Position numbers and translations under genes: made by a program
The notes under the pieces: model-generated
The model's input: the letters and a program-made list of their open reading frames with translations, nothing else
Database searches by the model: none
What the model was told of the DNA's origin: nothing
Part shown: piece after piece, positions 14,951 to 24,659 of the stretch
Position numbering within the stretch: position 1 is the stretch's first letter
Layout of the letters: the number at the start of each line of letters is the position of its first letter
Source of the DNA: Methanococcoides seepicolus
GTDB lineage: Archaea > Halobacteriota > Methanosarcinia > Methanosarcinales > Methanosarcinaceae
Assembly: GCF_023684405.1 (NCBI RefSeq)
Contig: NZ_JAGSOI010000017.1
Location: forward strand, 1 to 41,519
Direction of reading: 5' to 3'
DNA: 41,519 nt

Positions 14951-16196
14951 AAGAACCATCAAGTATCTGTTCTTTTAGCTTTTCAGATAATTCCAGAGCC
15001 CTTTTCTTATCAGATTGACGCAGGACTATAGGAACATTTGTGGACTCCCCTCCAAGCTCAAAATTGATGGAGCCAAGATTGGCAGTGTAAACATCGGTAA
15101 CACACAGAGTGGAACAAAGACCGCAATTGAAACATGTGTACCGGTCAAGTTTTACCTCACCATCCTCAAAGCTGATAGAAGCCATGGGACACATCTCCGC
15201 AGGTTCACACAAAGTACAGCCAATGCATTCATTCGGGCTGAAGTCTATCGCAAGGTCCGTGCCTTCCCATACATCACCATAGTCAGAATAACCAACACAT
15301 GCTCTTTTATCAACGGCCATTACCGACATCTTAAGCTGCCTGTCACGTTCCTTTATCGATTCGAGCACTGAATCACTTGTCACAGGAACAGGCACAGACC
15401 AGGAAACAATACATTCCGGACCGGCTGAAGTGAAAAAGCCGCCCATGTATTCAGGGTTCATCCCATGCATATCCGCAAAGGCAGTAAGGTTAGGTTTTTC
15501 CGCACTGCTGCGGGTCCCGGATCCCATTATGAAACCTTCTGAACCGTTCATGAGCATACGTGTCCCAATCCCAATGGATTCCAGGAGAGGATCGTTCTTC
15601 ACAGGATTTATCTGACCACAACCGGAAATAGTAGCCTCGGTAAGTTTTGGTCCAAACTCCATTGCATGGAATATGCTGGCTGCCGGCTCATCCGAAGTGT
15701 TCACAAATGCGGAATAGTTCTTGAAAGCATGCCTTGTACCGTAAAGCATGGCATACGGCATATCATCAAGTGTTACATGTGTCTTGAACGATTCACCTTT
15801 ATCAGTAACTACTTTGACCTCCACAGACATTCTTTCTGCAAGGTCACGGAAAAGATGACCAGCACCATAACGGGAGTCATCTACACTGTGATCTGTGCCG
15901 AAAAGCATCAGGTCAAGGATACCCAGCCTTTCGTTGGGACAGGGACCAACGTGTGCAGGCACACCATTCATATAGACTTCTTTTGCACGTAAGAAACTGT
16001 GTGAAGACTCCACCGGAAATGACAGGATGGCGTATGTACCACTCATTATGGCACGTGTGGCTGCTGTCACGACATCCACATCTTCAGCTCTTATATCTTC
16101 CCCACTATCCACAAGATCACAGACCTGTTGAGCAGTAAGCACAACTGCATCTCCTTTTTCGATCTTGCGATTTATCTGTTCAATACTTTGTTCCAT
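14913..16196 (-). CDS. comF: Methanogenesis marker 16 metalloprotein (DUF39 plus ferredoxin), probable ComF
   Basis: A 427-residue protein with an N-terminal DUF39 domain (about residues 1-330) and a C-terminal di-cluster ferredoxin (CIGCTLCEPAEMCP and CFNCGLCSTLC). A conserved cysteine is seen in ISGCGQINPV. This is the methanogenesis marker 16 family. As I recall, a member from Methanococcus was reported to convert sulfoacetaldehyde to coenzyme M and named ComF; related DUF39 proteins install sulfur to make homocysteine. Its position facing comDE supports this last thiolation step. The gene symbol is therefore probable, not certain. It is transcribed against the coenzyme M operon from its own promoter. 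Confidence 0.88.
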   Translation of the reverse strand: MEQSIEQINRKIEKGDAVVLTAQQVCDLVDSGEDIRAEDVDVVTAATRAIMSGTYAILSFPVESSHSFLRAKEVYMNGVPAHVGPCPNERLGILDLMLFGTDHSVDDSRYGAGHLFRDLAERMSVEVKVVTDKGESFKTHVTLDDMPYAMLYGTRHAFKNYSAFVNTSDEPAASIFHAMEFGPKLTEATISGCGQINPVKNDPLLESIGIGTRMLMNGSEGFIMGSGTRSSAEKPNLTAFADMHGMNPEYMGGFFTSAGPECIVSWSVPVPVTSDSVLESIKERDRQLKMSVMAVDKRACVGYSDYGDVWEGTDLAIDFSPNECIGCTLCEPAEMCPMASISFEDGEVKLDRYTCFNCGLCSTLCVTDVYTANLGSINFELGGESTNVPIVLRQSDKKRALELSEKLKEQILDGSFRMTSMVERIRT

Positions 16197-16216
16197 GAGA
16201 TCACCTGATTATTCTG

Positions 16217-18214
16217 TTAAATATCCCCACCTACAAAGAGAGGTGTTACCTTTGATATCATTTCTGGTGAGCCCATGAGTACAAGCACATCCCCTGATTT
16301 CAGAACAGTATCTGCATCAGGATTCGCTATGACATCCGAACTTCTCCTTATAGCAAGCAATGTGACACTGTACTTTTTCCTGAGATCAAGCTGTAATAGG
16401 TTTTTGCCGACTGCAAAGGATGATCCCCGCACTCTCAGATTGGTAATATCCATTTCCGGCAGGTCAATTTCCATGTCATAGATGCTCATAGTACCTGACA
16501 GTGTCCTGAACATCTCATATCCATCTGAACGGATCTCCGAGATGAACTTCTCCATCTCGTCTTTGGGAACGAGGTATCGTTTCATCAAACGCACGAATAT
16601 TTCTATCGATGTTTCAAATTCTTCAGGTATTACCTCGTTGGCACCCAGCTCATAAAGCGGCTTCATTTCCTGAAGATACTGGGTACGTGCGATAATATGA
16701 ATATTGGGATTCATCTTACGTGCCAATGCAATGGCCCTTCTTGTACCTGCAGGATCAGAGATACAAACGACCATTACTCTCGCATCTTTGATATCCGCAT
16801 GCTCCAGAACACCCTGCTGGGAAGAATCACCATAATAGATGAGCTCGCCTTTTAGCTGCTCCTTCCTGACCGTTTCAGGGTTCGTGTCAAGGATAAGATA
16901 AGGAATGCCTGCAACCGTTGCAGCTTTTGCAACTGTCCTGCCATTAAAACCAAATCCTGCAATGATAAGATGGTCTTCCAGATGGCCCTTCTTGTCAAGT
17001 ACCGGCATCATTTTACGGGAGTGGAAACCACATTTCATTTTTGAAGGAATTGGAAGGTTCACAACTTTGTCTGCAACTTTCGGGGACAGGGACATCACAG
17101 ATGATGTGACTGCCATAGTAAGAATAGAGACCACAAGGAAAAGCTGATAGACATCATCGGTGAGCAGCCCAAACTCCACACCGAACGTGGAGAGAACGAA
17201 GGAGAACTCACCTACTTGTGCAAGACCAAGTCCTGCCATTACAGCCGTATGCAAAGGGAAACCAAGCAAATACGAAGACATTCCTGCAATTACCGATTTG
17301 AGCATTAATACACAGACTGCGACTAGTATGAACAGAACAGGATCATTGAAGAAATAACCAAGGTCAAGCAGCATCCCTATGGATATGAAAAAGAAGCTCA
17401 TGAAAATATCACGGAATGGAATGAGGTTACTCAGTGCCTGATGACTATATTCGGATTCGGAGATGATAAGCCCTGCAAGGAATGCCCCCAGAGCAAGGGA
17501 CAGACCCAGACTCGATGTTAACCATGCGACAGAAAGGCAAATGACGATTATACTGAGAAAGAACAGTTCGGGATCCCTTGTCTTTGTTATCTGGAAAAGT
17601 ACTTGTGGAACGATCCATTTTGCACTTGCAAAAACAAGAAGGATCAAGCCAAGCCCTTTTGCGATGATAGGAATAAAAGCAGCATCCGACATGGAGCCAG
17701 CACCTGCAAGGAATGGAGTGATAAGTATCATTGGTACGACAATGACATCCTGATACAATAGAACTGCAAGTGAAAAACGACCGTGAGGTGCCTGAAGTTC
17801 CCCACGTTTCTGCAACAGTTTGAGCACGATGGCAGTACTGCTCAGAGAGAAAAGGAAGCCAATGAAGATCGATTCGCCTATCCCGTACCCAAGGTAGTTA
17901 GCAATGAAAAAGACAGCAATAATTGTAAGAAGGACCTGAATAGAGCCTCCGAATACAACCGCTCTTTTGATCTTCCAGAGATCTTTAATGGACAACTCCA
18001 CACCGATAGTGAACAAAAGAAGGACGATGCCCATCTCCGCAAGTACCTCCACCTCTTCGACGGCATCTATAAAACCATAGCCATGGGGACCTACGAGTAT
18101 TCCGGTCACAAGAAAACCGACAATAATGGGAATGTGAAGGCGATGACATAAGTAAAGGATTATTATGGATAGACCGAAGATTATGGTAAGATCGTTTATT
18201 ATCAAAGATATCAA
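16217..18214 (-). CDS. Kef-type monovalent cation:proton antiporter (CPA2) with TrkA domains
   Basis: A 665-residue membrane protein. About twelve transmembrane helices occupy residues 1-380 and include the CPA2 core (LLFTIGVELSIKDL, FSLSSTAIVLKLL, SLALGAFLAGLIISES). A RCK/TrkA-N domain follows (GFGFNGRTVAKAA, about residues 418-430, nucleotide binding), then a TrkA-C domain at the end. Such proteins exchange K+ or Na+ for protons and are gated by NAD(H) or ligands on the RCK domain. The start is a TTG at 18214; no ATG or GTG fits the frame. A TATA-like TTTATATAAT lies about 25-35 bases upstream on this strand, so the leader is short. Ion specificity is unknown. Confidence 0.9.
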   Translation of the reverse strand: MISLIINDLTIIFGLSIIILYLCHRLHIPIIVGFLVTGILVGPHGYGFIDAVEEVEVLAEMGIVLLLFTIGVELSIKDLWKIKRAVVFGGSIQVLLTIIAVFFIANYLGYGIGESIFIGFLFSLSSTAIVLKLLQKRGELQAPHGRFSLAVLLYQDVIVVPMILITPFLAGAGSMSDAAFIPIIAKGLGLILLVFASAKWIVPQVLFQITKTRDPELFFLSIIVICLSVAWLTSSLGLSLALGAFLAGLIISESEYSHQALSNLIPFRDIFMSFFFISIGMLLDLGYFFNDPVLFILVAVCVLMLKSVIAGMSSYLLGFPLHTAVMAGLGLAQVGEFSFVLSTFGVEFGLLTDDVYQLFLVVSILTMAVTSSVMSLSPKVADKVVNLPIPSKMKCGFHSRKMMPVLDKKGHLEDHLIIAGFGFNGRTVAKAATVAGIPYLILDTNPETVRKEQLKGELIYYGDSSQQGVLEHADIKDARVMVVCISDPAGTRRAIALARKMNPNIHIIARTQYLQEMKPLYELGANEVIPEEFETSIEIFVRLMKRYLVPKDEMEKFISEIRSDGYEMFRTLSGTMSIYDMEIDLPEMDITNLRVRGSSFAVGKNLLQLDLRKKYSVTLLAIRRSSDVIANPDADTVLKSGDVLVLMGSPEMISKVTPLFVGGDI

Positions 18215-18334
18215 CCCACATTTTTCCTTTGCTTTATATTATATAAACTAATAAGAATTCTCTAGAGCAAAACCATAAAGAGAAAGCAAAGGAAAGGAAA
18301 GATCGTACCGGTACGAAAGTACCGGGAGTTCAGA

Positions 18335-19471
18335 TCAAATGTTGTCCACGCCGAGAAGACTTGCAAGTTCCAGACCTTCACTGCCAAGCTCCGAAAGCTG
18401 GTCGAACAGATCGGTCTTGCTCACATATTTTTCAGTGCGAGTACCATCGTTCTCCTCGATCTTTATAGTGATCTCATCCTTAGCATAACCCCTTTCAAGA
18501 CACTCGTCGATAAGTTCTGTAAACTGCTCGGCAATAAGTTTCAAGCAATCGAATATCTGATTGTTCATGATAGCATCATCGCCATCAAGCACTAATTTGA
18601 CAAGAGTGTGTTTTTGGATGCTGGAACTAATGTGTTCTTTAAATGCATCAAGCAAAGCTATCACATGTTCCGATTTCAGAGACTGCATCAAAGCAGGGTC
18701 TGCAGTCACCTCGTTCCCATGGTAATGCAATACAAAGGAGTTGCCGTCCATTTCAACCTTGAAACGTTTGGTGGATTTCTTGTTCTCGAAACTGGCCATA
18801 AACCGAACATCATCAAACTCCAGGGACGTTAACATGAAATCGGATACTTCTTCCAATTTGACCTTTTCTTCTTTGTAAAATATGCCAGACTTTATCCATG
18901 TAGGCAGGAAAAGAGTGCCATATACACCCCTTACCGTTAGCAGGTCATCCTTGAAAGTAAGGTCAGACTCGTATTCCATTCCAGCGACTGTTGATGAAAG
19001 TTTTCCACTAAGAACACCCCTGTTCATTGCAGCGAAGAACTTGTCTGTCGTCCCATAGATGCCACCTTCAAAAAGAGAATTGAGACTCGACAATATCTGT
19101 TTGCTTGCACCCAAATTACCATCTTCGATGCTATTATTGATGCTCTCTATCTCAAATTGCATTGTCTTTGTGCTTTTATTGAAAGAAGCATCACACTGAT
19201 CAAAAACAGAATTCCTGTAATCAAGGATCTCTTTCATATCAGAATCTTCCGTCAGACCGTTTATGAATTCAAGAACCTTACTGTTAATAGACTCGAGCTC
19301 ATCGACCCCTTTTTCCAGAGAGATACGCCTTCTGTAGAGATCGTCGTTCTTTTCAATGGAAGCGTTCTCTATCGGAAGGACCTTTCTTGATATATCAACG
19401 AAATTCTGAACATCCTTGATAATATCTCTTTGAAGAGGGAGATCGGTAGAGTCCTGAAATGTGTATTTCAT
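18335..19471 (-). CDS. Uncharacterised 378-residue protein
   Basis: I do not recognise the family. The predicted protein is soluble, acidic and largely helical at the N terminus (about residues 10-130, with heptad-like spacing that could form a coiled coil), then has a beta-rich middle (about 150-260, with repeated FxVEMDGN-like strands) and a helical C terminus ending in ELASLLGVDNI. No cysteine cluster, P-loop or membrane segment is seen. Of two in-frame ATGs the second (19471) is chosen because GGGGAG lies at the right spacing; the first would add four residues. Its flanks are an antiporter and tyrS, with no shared operon overlap. Codon use looks native. Confidence 0.7.
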   Translation of the reverse strand: MKYTFQDSTDLPLQRDIIKDVQNFVDISRKVLPIENASIEKNDDLYRRRISLEKGVDELESINSKVLEFINGLTEDSDMKEILDYRNSVFDQCDASFNKSTKTMQFEIESINNSIEDGNLGASKQILSSLNSLFEGGIYGTTDKFFAAMNRGVLSGKLSSTVAGMEYESDLTFKDDLLTVRGVYGTLFLPTWIKSGIFYKEEKVKLEEVSDFMLTSLEFDDVRFMASFENKKSTKRFKVEMDGNSFVLHYHGNEVTADPALMQSLKSEHVIALLDAFKEHISSSIQKHTLVKLVLDGDDAIMNNQIFDCLKLIAEQFTELIDECLERGYAKDEITIKIEENDGTRTEKYVSKTDLFDQLSELGSEGLELASLLGVDNI

Positions 19472-19569
19472 ATTACTCCCCATCTTAACATATATTCATT
19501 AAATTAATTGTTAGAGTGCAAGCATTAAATAGGTTGTGTAGGCAGAAACAAATTTCTGCCAAAATATCA

Positions 19570-20523
19570 TTATCCAAGAACTGCACGTACCGGTTCGAGT
19601 ATCTCATTGAGGTATTTAGCTGCACCGTTCTTCAGGTCCATTGGATGAAGACTGCCGTCTGCAAACACTTTTTCAAGCTCAGCATAGCTCTTGCAGACAA
19701 GGTCACCACCGAACTTTTCCGGTCTTTCGAAAACCATCTCATCATAACGTGGGCTTATGTGATACTTGAACAGCTCAAGGACCGGATTGTTCTCAATATC
19801 TTCTGCCGGACAGAATGCTTTCTTGAACTTCTTTTTGAGAGCTGCTTCATCATCGTCAACAGAGATGTAGTTCTCATTTGAAGAGGACATCTTCGTACCG
19901 TCCAGTCCGAGAAGGATAGGTGTGTGGATACAAAGAGGTGCCTTAAAACCAAGCCCTGGAAGACCTTCCCTTGCAAGCATGTGTATCTTCCTCTGGTCAA
20001 TACCACCAACTGCAACATCGACACCAAGAAGAGCAATATCCACTGCCTGCATGATCGGGTAGACCATCTGGGATACCTTTGGATCTTCCATCTTTCTGCC
20101 TACCTCATCCATACTTCTCTTTGCCCTGTTGAGTGAAGTGGCCTGAGTAAGTTTGAGAACATTAAGCATGTATTCAGGAGATAACTGGAAGTCAGAGCCA
20201 TAAACGAAATTTGTCTTCTCCGGGTCAAGACCAAGTGCAAGGAAACATTCCTTGTTGTAATCAGCGGTCTTGCGTACTTCTTCCATTGTTCCCTTCTGAT
20301 TAAGATAAGCATGAACATCCGCAAGAAGGACCGTTATCTCAAATCCGGCTTTCTGGAGGTCAAGTAATTTGTTAACAGTAAGAACGTGACCCATGTGGAT
20401 CTTTCCGCTTGGTTCGTAGCCGGTATATGCTGAAGGATGTTCCTTTGTCTCCAACAATTTTGTAAGTTCCTCTTCCGTAACTATTTCCTGCACGTTCCTT
20501 TTTATAAGATCCATCTTTTCCAT
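19570..20523 (-). CDS. tyrS: Tyrosyl-tRNA synthetase
   Basis: A 317-residue class I synthetase of the short archaeal/eukaryotic type, charging tRNA-Tyr. The HIGH motif appears as HMGH in YEPSGKIHMGH (about residues 36-46), and the KMSKS motif as KMSSS near residue 208. Tyrosine-site residues are seen in YTGYEPSG and QAVDIALLGVDVAVGGIDQRK. Length matches archaeal enzymes, which lack the bacterial S4 domain. The ATG at 20523 has GGTGA four bases before it. It is a single essential gene. Confidence 0.97.
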   Translation of the reverse strand: MEKMDLIKRNVQEIVTEEELTKLLETKEHPSAYTGYEPSGKIHMGHVLTVNKLLDLQKAGFEITVLLADVHAYLNQKGTMEEVRKTADYNKECFLALGLDPEKTNFVYGSDFQLSPEYMLNVLKLTQATSLNRAKRSMDEVGRKMEDPKVSQMVYPIMQAVDIALLGVDVAVGGIDQRKIHMLAREGLPGLGFKAPLCIHTPILLGLDGTKMSSSNENYISVDDDEAALKKKFKKAFCPAEDIENNPVLELFKYHISPRYDEMVFERPEKFGGDLVCKSYAELEKVFADGSLHPMDLKNGAAKYLNEILEPVRAVLG

Positions 20524-20614
20524 GAATTCACCGCTCTAAATAATCCGTTATATTAGGATTTTTATGAATAATAAAACATTAAAGTTAAGCCATCCCAATA
20601 TAGGTTACGATACA

Positions 20615-21346
20615 TCAATAACCTATAAGATGTTTTTTCAAAAGATCATTACCTTCTTCAGAAGAGAATTGTGGGACTTCCCAATCCTGAACCACTTTTT
20701 TCCTTGTACTTGATCTTATTTCCTTGCGCACAGGATCAAATCCGGCTACCTCGTAATCGTCCTTATAGACAAGAACCCCTCTGCGTTGCCACATGGGAAC
20801 CTTATCGAGATTTATGCCGCGCTGGAATAGCAATTCATGTATATCCTGCGCCTTCTTACCCTTAATGGCCGATGCAGCATCCTTTTTGCTCATACCTTCC
20901 GAAAGCAATGTGTAATAGCCGTATGAACTTACACAGTTCCTCCACGCCTCACTCTGCCTCCAGATAAGATATTCAGCAACATTCTCCTTGCTTACCAGAA
21001 CGATCCTCGAATCGAAGGATACAGGTTCATCAAGACCCATCCTGATGGTAAAAGCACTGCTAAGATAACTGGATATGACAGAGTCCAATTTCTCGACCCG
21101 CCCGTCAAAAGGCAGATCAAAGAAGAGGATACTTGCCTCATCAGAAAATGTGTACGCCAACGCTGCATTAATTCCACTTTTTTTGAAAAAAAGCTCAAGT
21201 GAATCTGCCATTGCAGATGCAAACTTTTCATCATACGGCTTTTCACATCCAAGCCGGGAAAGTGTATTTTTGAATGTCCTGCCATCTACACGTACGATCA
21301 CAGGCGGTATGCAGCGAAGATCGGAATAGATCTCCCGTTTTTTCAT
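20615..21346 (-). CDS. tRNA-His guanylyltransferase (Thg1-like)
   Basis: A 243-residue enzyme of the Thg1/Thg1-like family that adds nucleotides in the 3'-5' direction to tRNA 5' ends. The metal-binding VDGRTF (Asp21, Gly22) and FSDEASILF motifs are present, as is ESxAWRNCVSSYGYYTL-type sequence in the palm. An upstream extension of the frame to 21532 exists, but it only overlaps the PRC-barrel gene in another frame and shows no family similarity, so the ATG at 21346 is used. Methanosarcina acetivorans Thg1 is known to contain pyrrolysine from an in-frame UAG; this homologue has no TAG interruption. It is seven bases downstream of the PRC-barrel gene. Confidence 0.92.
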   Translation of the reverse strand: MKKREIYSDLRCIPPVIVRVDGRTFKNTLSRLGCEKPYDEKFASAMADSLELFFKKSGINAALAYTFSDEASILFFDLPFDGRVEKLDSVISSYLSSAFTIRMGLDEPVSFDSRIVLVSKENVAEYLIWRQSEAWRNCVSSYGYYTLLSEGMSKKDAASAIKGKKAQDIHELLFQRGINLDKVPMWQRRGVLVYKDDYEVAGFDPVRKEIRSSTRKKVVQDWEVPQFSSEEGNDLLKKHLIGY

Positions 21347-21353
21347 AATAACA

Positions 21354-21626
21354 TCAATCGTCTTTTGCTTCCTCTTTTGCAGGTTTCTTGAACCTGCTGA
21401 CGACATCACGAATAATGACGATGTCCCCGGTTGTGACCACCCAGCGGTACGGAAGGATAACGCCTCTTGTCTGGACATCAAAAATATCACGATTGATGTC
21501 TGAAAGAGCAAGCCCCGAAACAATTCTTTCATCTACATCGAAGACGAGGTCGTTCACTTTACCCACATATGTACCCTGGTTCGTATACACATTTAATCCA
21601 AACAGTGAAGTTATATCTGCACGCAT
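21354..21626 (-). CDS. PRC-barrel domain protein
   Basis: A 90-residue single PRC-barrel protein: ITSLFGLNVYTNQGTYVGKVNDLVFDVDERIVSGLAL, then the second half with VRGVILPYRWVVTTGDIVIIRDVV. Such small archaeal PRC-barrel proteins occur widely next to RNA and cell-division genes and may be adaptors; the exact role is unknown. It is followed seven bases later by the Thg1 gene, so both are probably on one transcript starting in the AT-rich region 21627-21680. Confidence 0.85.
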   Translation of the reverse strand: MRADITSLFGLNVYTNQGTYVGKVNDLVFDVDERIVSGLALSDINRDIFDVQTRGVILPYRWVVTTGDIVIIRDVVSRFKKPAKEEAKDD

Positions 21627-21778
21627 GATAGTCCCTGTTGTATTCTTAATAATAAATATAAGTTATATGTTGATTCTATATATAAAATGTGTATTCTTAA
21701 TGTTAAATCCTTCTAAAGAAATGGCAACTCATCATCATTAAATAGAAGTATAGCTGAAAGTCCAGTGGAGCAAACAAA

Positions 21779-22540
21779 ATGCTTACAAGTACTTACACAC
21801 ACATCCCCGGAATTGGAAAAACGATTGAAAAACGAATATGGGAGAGTGGATATTGCACATGGGACGAGTACCTTGAGCATCAGGATGAAATATCCATTCC
21901 AGCAACCCGAAAAGAAAAGATAGCAAATGGCATAGCCGAATCGAAAGAACACCTGGAACAAAAGGATTTCGAATATTTCGCCAACTGCCTCCCAAGTGCG
22001 GAACAATGGAGGGCATTTGAACACTTCTCCGATTCGGTAGCCTATGTGGATATAGAGACAACCGGACTTTCACCTTCAAGTTCCTACATCACAGTGATAG
22101 GAATATACGATGGAGAAGATGCAAAAACGTACGTCAAAGGTATAGACCTTGAAGACGTTGTAGAAGAGTTACAGAAATATGAACTGCTCGTATCGTTCAA
22201 CGGTGCCCGTTTTGACCTGCCTTTTATACAAAAGGAATTCCCACAGATAGAGTTCAACCAGCTTCACATCGATCTGATGTATCCTCTAAGGCGCATCGGC
22301 CTTTCCGGCGGCCTCAAAGCAATTGAGAAGAAACTGGAGATAAACCGAACCGATGAGACCGTAGGGATCACCGGATTCGATGCTGTGAGACTCTGGCACG
22401 GATATGAACGCGGTAATGAAGGATCCCTTGAACTGTTGCTGGAATATAACAGGGAAGATATTGTCAACCTTAAAACAATAATTGAAAAAACGTATCCTCA
22501 GTTCATCGAGAGGACATTCCAGAAGACCCTCGGGAAATGA
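21779..22540 (+). CDS. RNase H-like 3'-5' exonuclease domain protein (YprB-like)
   Basis: A 253-residue protein. An N-terminal helix-hairpin-helix-like segment (HIPGIGKTIEKRIWESG) precedes a DEDD-type exonuclease fold: exo I VDIETTGLSP (about residues 90-99), exo II SFNGARFDLPFI (about 139-150) and exo III YNREDIVNL near residue 228. The family (RNase_H_2/YprB) is thought to degrade DNA or RNA, and the HhH part points to DNA. It lies just ahead of uvrC in the same direction (47-base gap), so a role in repair is plausible. The ATG at 21779 is the first in frame; the ribosome site is weak. Confidence 0.85.
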   Translation: MLTSTYTHIPGIGKTIEKRIWESGYCTWDEYLEHQDEISIPATRKEKIANGIAESKEHLEQKDFEYFANCLPSAEQWRAFEHFSDSVAYVDIETTGLSPSSSYITVIGIYDGEDAKTYVKGIDLEDVVEELQKYELLVSFNGARFDLPFIQKEFPQIEFNQLHIDLMYPLRRIGLSGGLKAIEKKLEINRTDETVGITGFDAVRLWHGYERGNEGSLELLLEYNREDIVNLKTIIEKTYPQFIERTFQKTLGK

Positions 22541-22587
22541 CAGAAAGGGAGCAGCACTTTCTGCTGTGACCGGAGGGAACAGCGATC

Positions 22588-24402
22588 ATGAGACCGGACA
22601 TATCCAACATACCTGACCTGCCGGGCGTCTATCTTATGAAGGACGTATCCGACAACATCATCTACATAGGAAAGGCGAAGTCCCTTAAAAAAAGGGTCAG
22701 CCAGTACTTCCAATCCAGCAAGAACCATTCCTCCAAAACAAGAGCAATGGTCAGGAAGATAGCGGATGTCGACTACATTGTCACGGAATCTGAGGTCGCT
22801 GCACTGATACTCGAAGCTAATCTGGTGAAGAAGAACAGGCCGCATTACAACATCGCCCTGAAGGATGACAAGCGTTATCCTTACGTGAAGGTCACTGTCA
22901 ATACAAAATTTCCCAAAATATTCATAACGCGCCGCAGGCTTATGGACGGCGCCCTCTATTTTGGCCCTTATACGAATGTGAAACCTGTCAAACAGACCCT
23001 TGAGATGATCTCACAGATATTCAGGATTAAAAGATGCAACCGTAGAATAGACGGCAAAGGAAAAAGGCCATGCCTGAACTATCATATCGATCGATGTTAT
23101 GCCCCATGCAATGGCTCGATATCGCCTGAAGAATATCGCAATAATGTGATGGAAGCAGTGAAGTTCTTTAAAGGCGAGACATCCGGTATAATAAAAGAGC
23201 TTCAGGAAAAGATGAACACCCATGCTCTGGCACAGGAATATGAAAGTGCTGCTGCGATACGTGACCATATAGATGCTCTGAAAAGCCTTTCCCAGCAACA
23301 GACGGCCACTGCGGGAAATGATGACAGCGACATAATTGCAACTGCCTCTGACGATGAGACCGTTTTCGTACAGATCTTCTACATCAGGGACGGAAATATG
23401 GTAGGTAAAGCCGATCTTTCCCTTTCATGGGGAGATGTCACCGGCAATATAGCCCGTGCCACAGAGGAATTCATAAAACAATATTATCAGGATGCCCCTG
23501 TACCACCTGAAATTCTTGTACAAAACCCGATACCTGAAAAGGAACTCGTTATCAAATGGCTTTCTGAAAAAGCCGCGAGAAGTGTACAGATACAGGTACC
23601 TCAAAGAGGTAACAAGAAAAGATTAATGGAAATGGCCGAGCAAAATGCCCAAATGACCATGGAGCAGTCACACCTTAAGCAAAACGATAAGGAACAGGCA
23701 CTGCAAGCACTGTTACAGCTCAGGGATGCCCTTTCATTGTCCATATTGCCTGCACACATCGAAGGTTTTGATATTTCCAACATATCGGGCACTGATGCTG
23801 TTGGTTCAATGGTGGTCTTTGAGAACGGCATACCTGCAAATAGCAAATACAGGCATTTCAACATAAAAACGGTAAAGGGAATCGACGATTTTGCCATGAT
23901 GGCAGAAGTAGTAAAACGCAGGTATACGCGGCAAAAAGCCGAGAAAGACAAACTACCAGACCTCATCCTCATAGACGGAGGTCCCGGGCAGGTCAGTGCT
24001 GCCATGGGTTCTTTAAAGGAACTGCAACTCGACATCCCGCTTGTGGGACTTGCAAAACGATTCGAGCATATCATTGTTCCAAAGGATGATACCGATGAGG
24101 TAGTGATACTTCCCCACACCTCCGAAGCACTCAAAATGCTCATGCGTGTAAGGGATGAGAGCCACAGGTTCGCCGTATCATCTCACAGAAGAAGACGCAC
24201 TGCACGTCTCTCCCACTCAGAGCTGGACACGATCCCGGGGATAGGAGCTTCAAGAAAAAAAGCTCTTTTGAACCATTTTAGTTCCATTGAGCAGATACGA
24301 CATGCATCCGTTGAGGAGCTTACTGCAGTTGATGGCATCAGTAAAGGACTTGCTGAAAGGATCGTTGCTCATTTTAAACAAGAGCGAGTTGCAAACCAGT
24401 AA
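22588..24402 (+). CDS. uvrC: Excinuclease ABC subunit C
   Basis: A 604-residue nucleotide-excision repair endonuclease that makes both incisions with UvrAB. It has a GIY-YIG nuclease domain at residues 9-90 (PGVYLMKD, NIIYIGKAKSLKKRV), a cysteine-rich CNRRIDGKGKRPCLNYHIDRC segment, a UVR helix (about 200-230), the RNase H-like C-terminal nuclease (GFDISNISGTDAVGSMVVF, LILIDGGPGQV, ESHRFAVSSHR) and two helix-hairpin-helix motifs at the end (IPGIGASRKKALLNHF, VDGISKGLAERIV). GGAGG lies 11-15 bases before the ATG. Full length, no missing motif. UvrA and UvrB are not in the window. Confidence 0.97.
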   Translation: MRPDISNIPDLPGVYLMKDVSDNIIYIGKAKSLKKRVSQYFQSSKNHSSKTRAMVRKIADVDYIVTESEVAALILEANLVKKNRPHYNIALKDDKRYPYVKVTVNTKFPKIFITRRRLMDGALYFGPYTNVKPVKQTLEMISQIFRIKRCNRRIDGKGKRPCLNYHIDRCYAPCNGSISPEEYRNNVMEAVKFFKGETSGIIKELQEKMNTHALAQEYESAAAIRDHIDALKSLSQQQTATAGNDDSDIIATASDDETVFVQIFYIRDGNMVGKADLSLSWGDVTGNIARATEEFIKQYYQDAPVPPEILVQNPIPEKELVIKWLSEKAARSVQIQVPQRGNKKRLMEMAEQNAQMTMEQSHLKQNDKEQALQALLQLRDALSLSILPAHIEGFDISNISGTDAVGSMVVFENGIPANSKYRHFNIKTVKGIDDFAMMAEVVKRRYTRQKAEKDKLPDLILIDGGPGQVSAAMGSLKELQLDIPLVGLAKRFEHIIVPKDDTDEVVILPHTSEALKMLMRVRDESHRFAVSSHRRRRTARLSHSELDTIPGIGASRKKALLNHFSSIEQIRHASVEELTAVDGISKGLAERIVAHFKQERVANQ

Positions 24403-24578
24403 ATTTGATCATTTATTGCTGCGAGATGCGACATTGTATCGTAAAAATTGCCTGCTTTTTTAGAGATATCGATGCATCAATGTACAGACATCATACATAC
24501 ATGCATACCATGTGATTTTTATTATTAAAATTATTGACGACTATTCAGATTCGAAAATAAGATTATTACAGAGCCAGA

Positions 24579-24587
24579 ATTATATAC
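24579..24587 (+). promoter_or_regulatory. TATA box of the giant helicase gene
   Basis: ATTATATAC in an AT-rich gap, about 75 bases before the ATG at 24660; it places transcription start near 24610. The solitary promoter supports an independent single-gene unit. Confidence 0.45.
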
Positions 24588-24659
24588 ATTTATCACATTA
24601 ATAGCCAAAATATAACAATTATTATAGTGTCATCAGATTATTTTAGACGGAGCAATGAT

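Noticed and set aside
21347-21532. N-terminal extension of Thg1
   Set aside because: The frame is open but overlaps the PRC-barrel gene in another frame and has no Thg1 similarity; family members begin near MKKREIYSDL.
24403-24578. Possible RNA gene in the gap between uvrC and the helicase
   Set aside because: AT-rich with short ATGCAT-type palindromes only; no tRNA fold or conserved RNA motif is visible.
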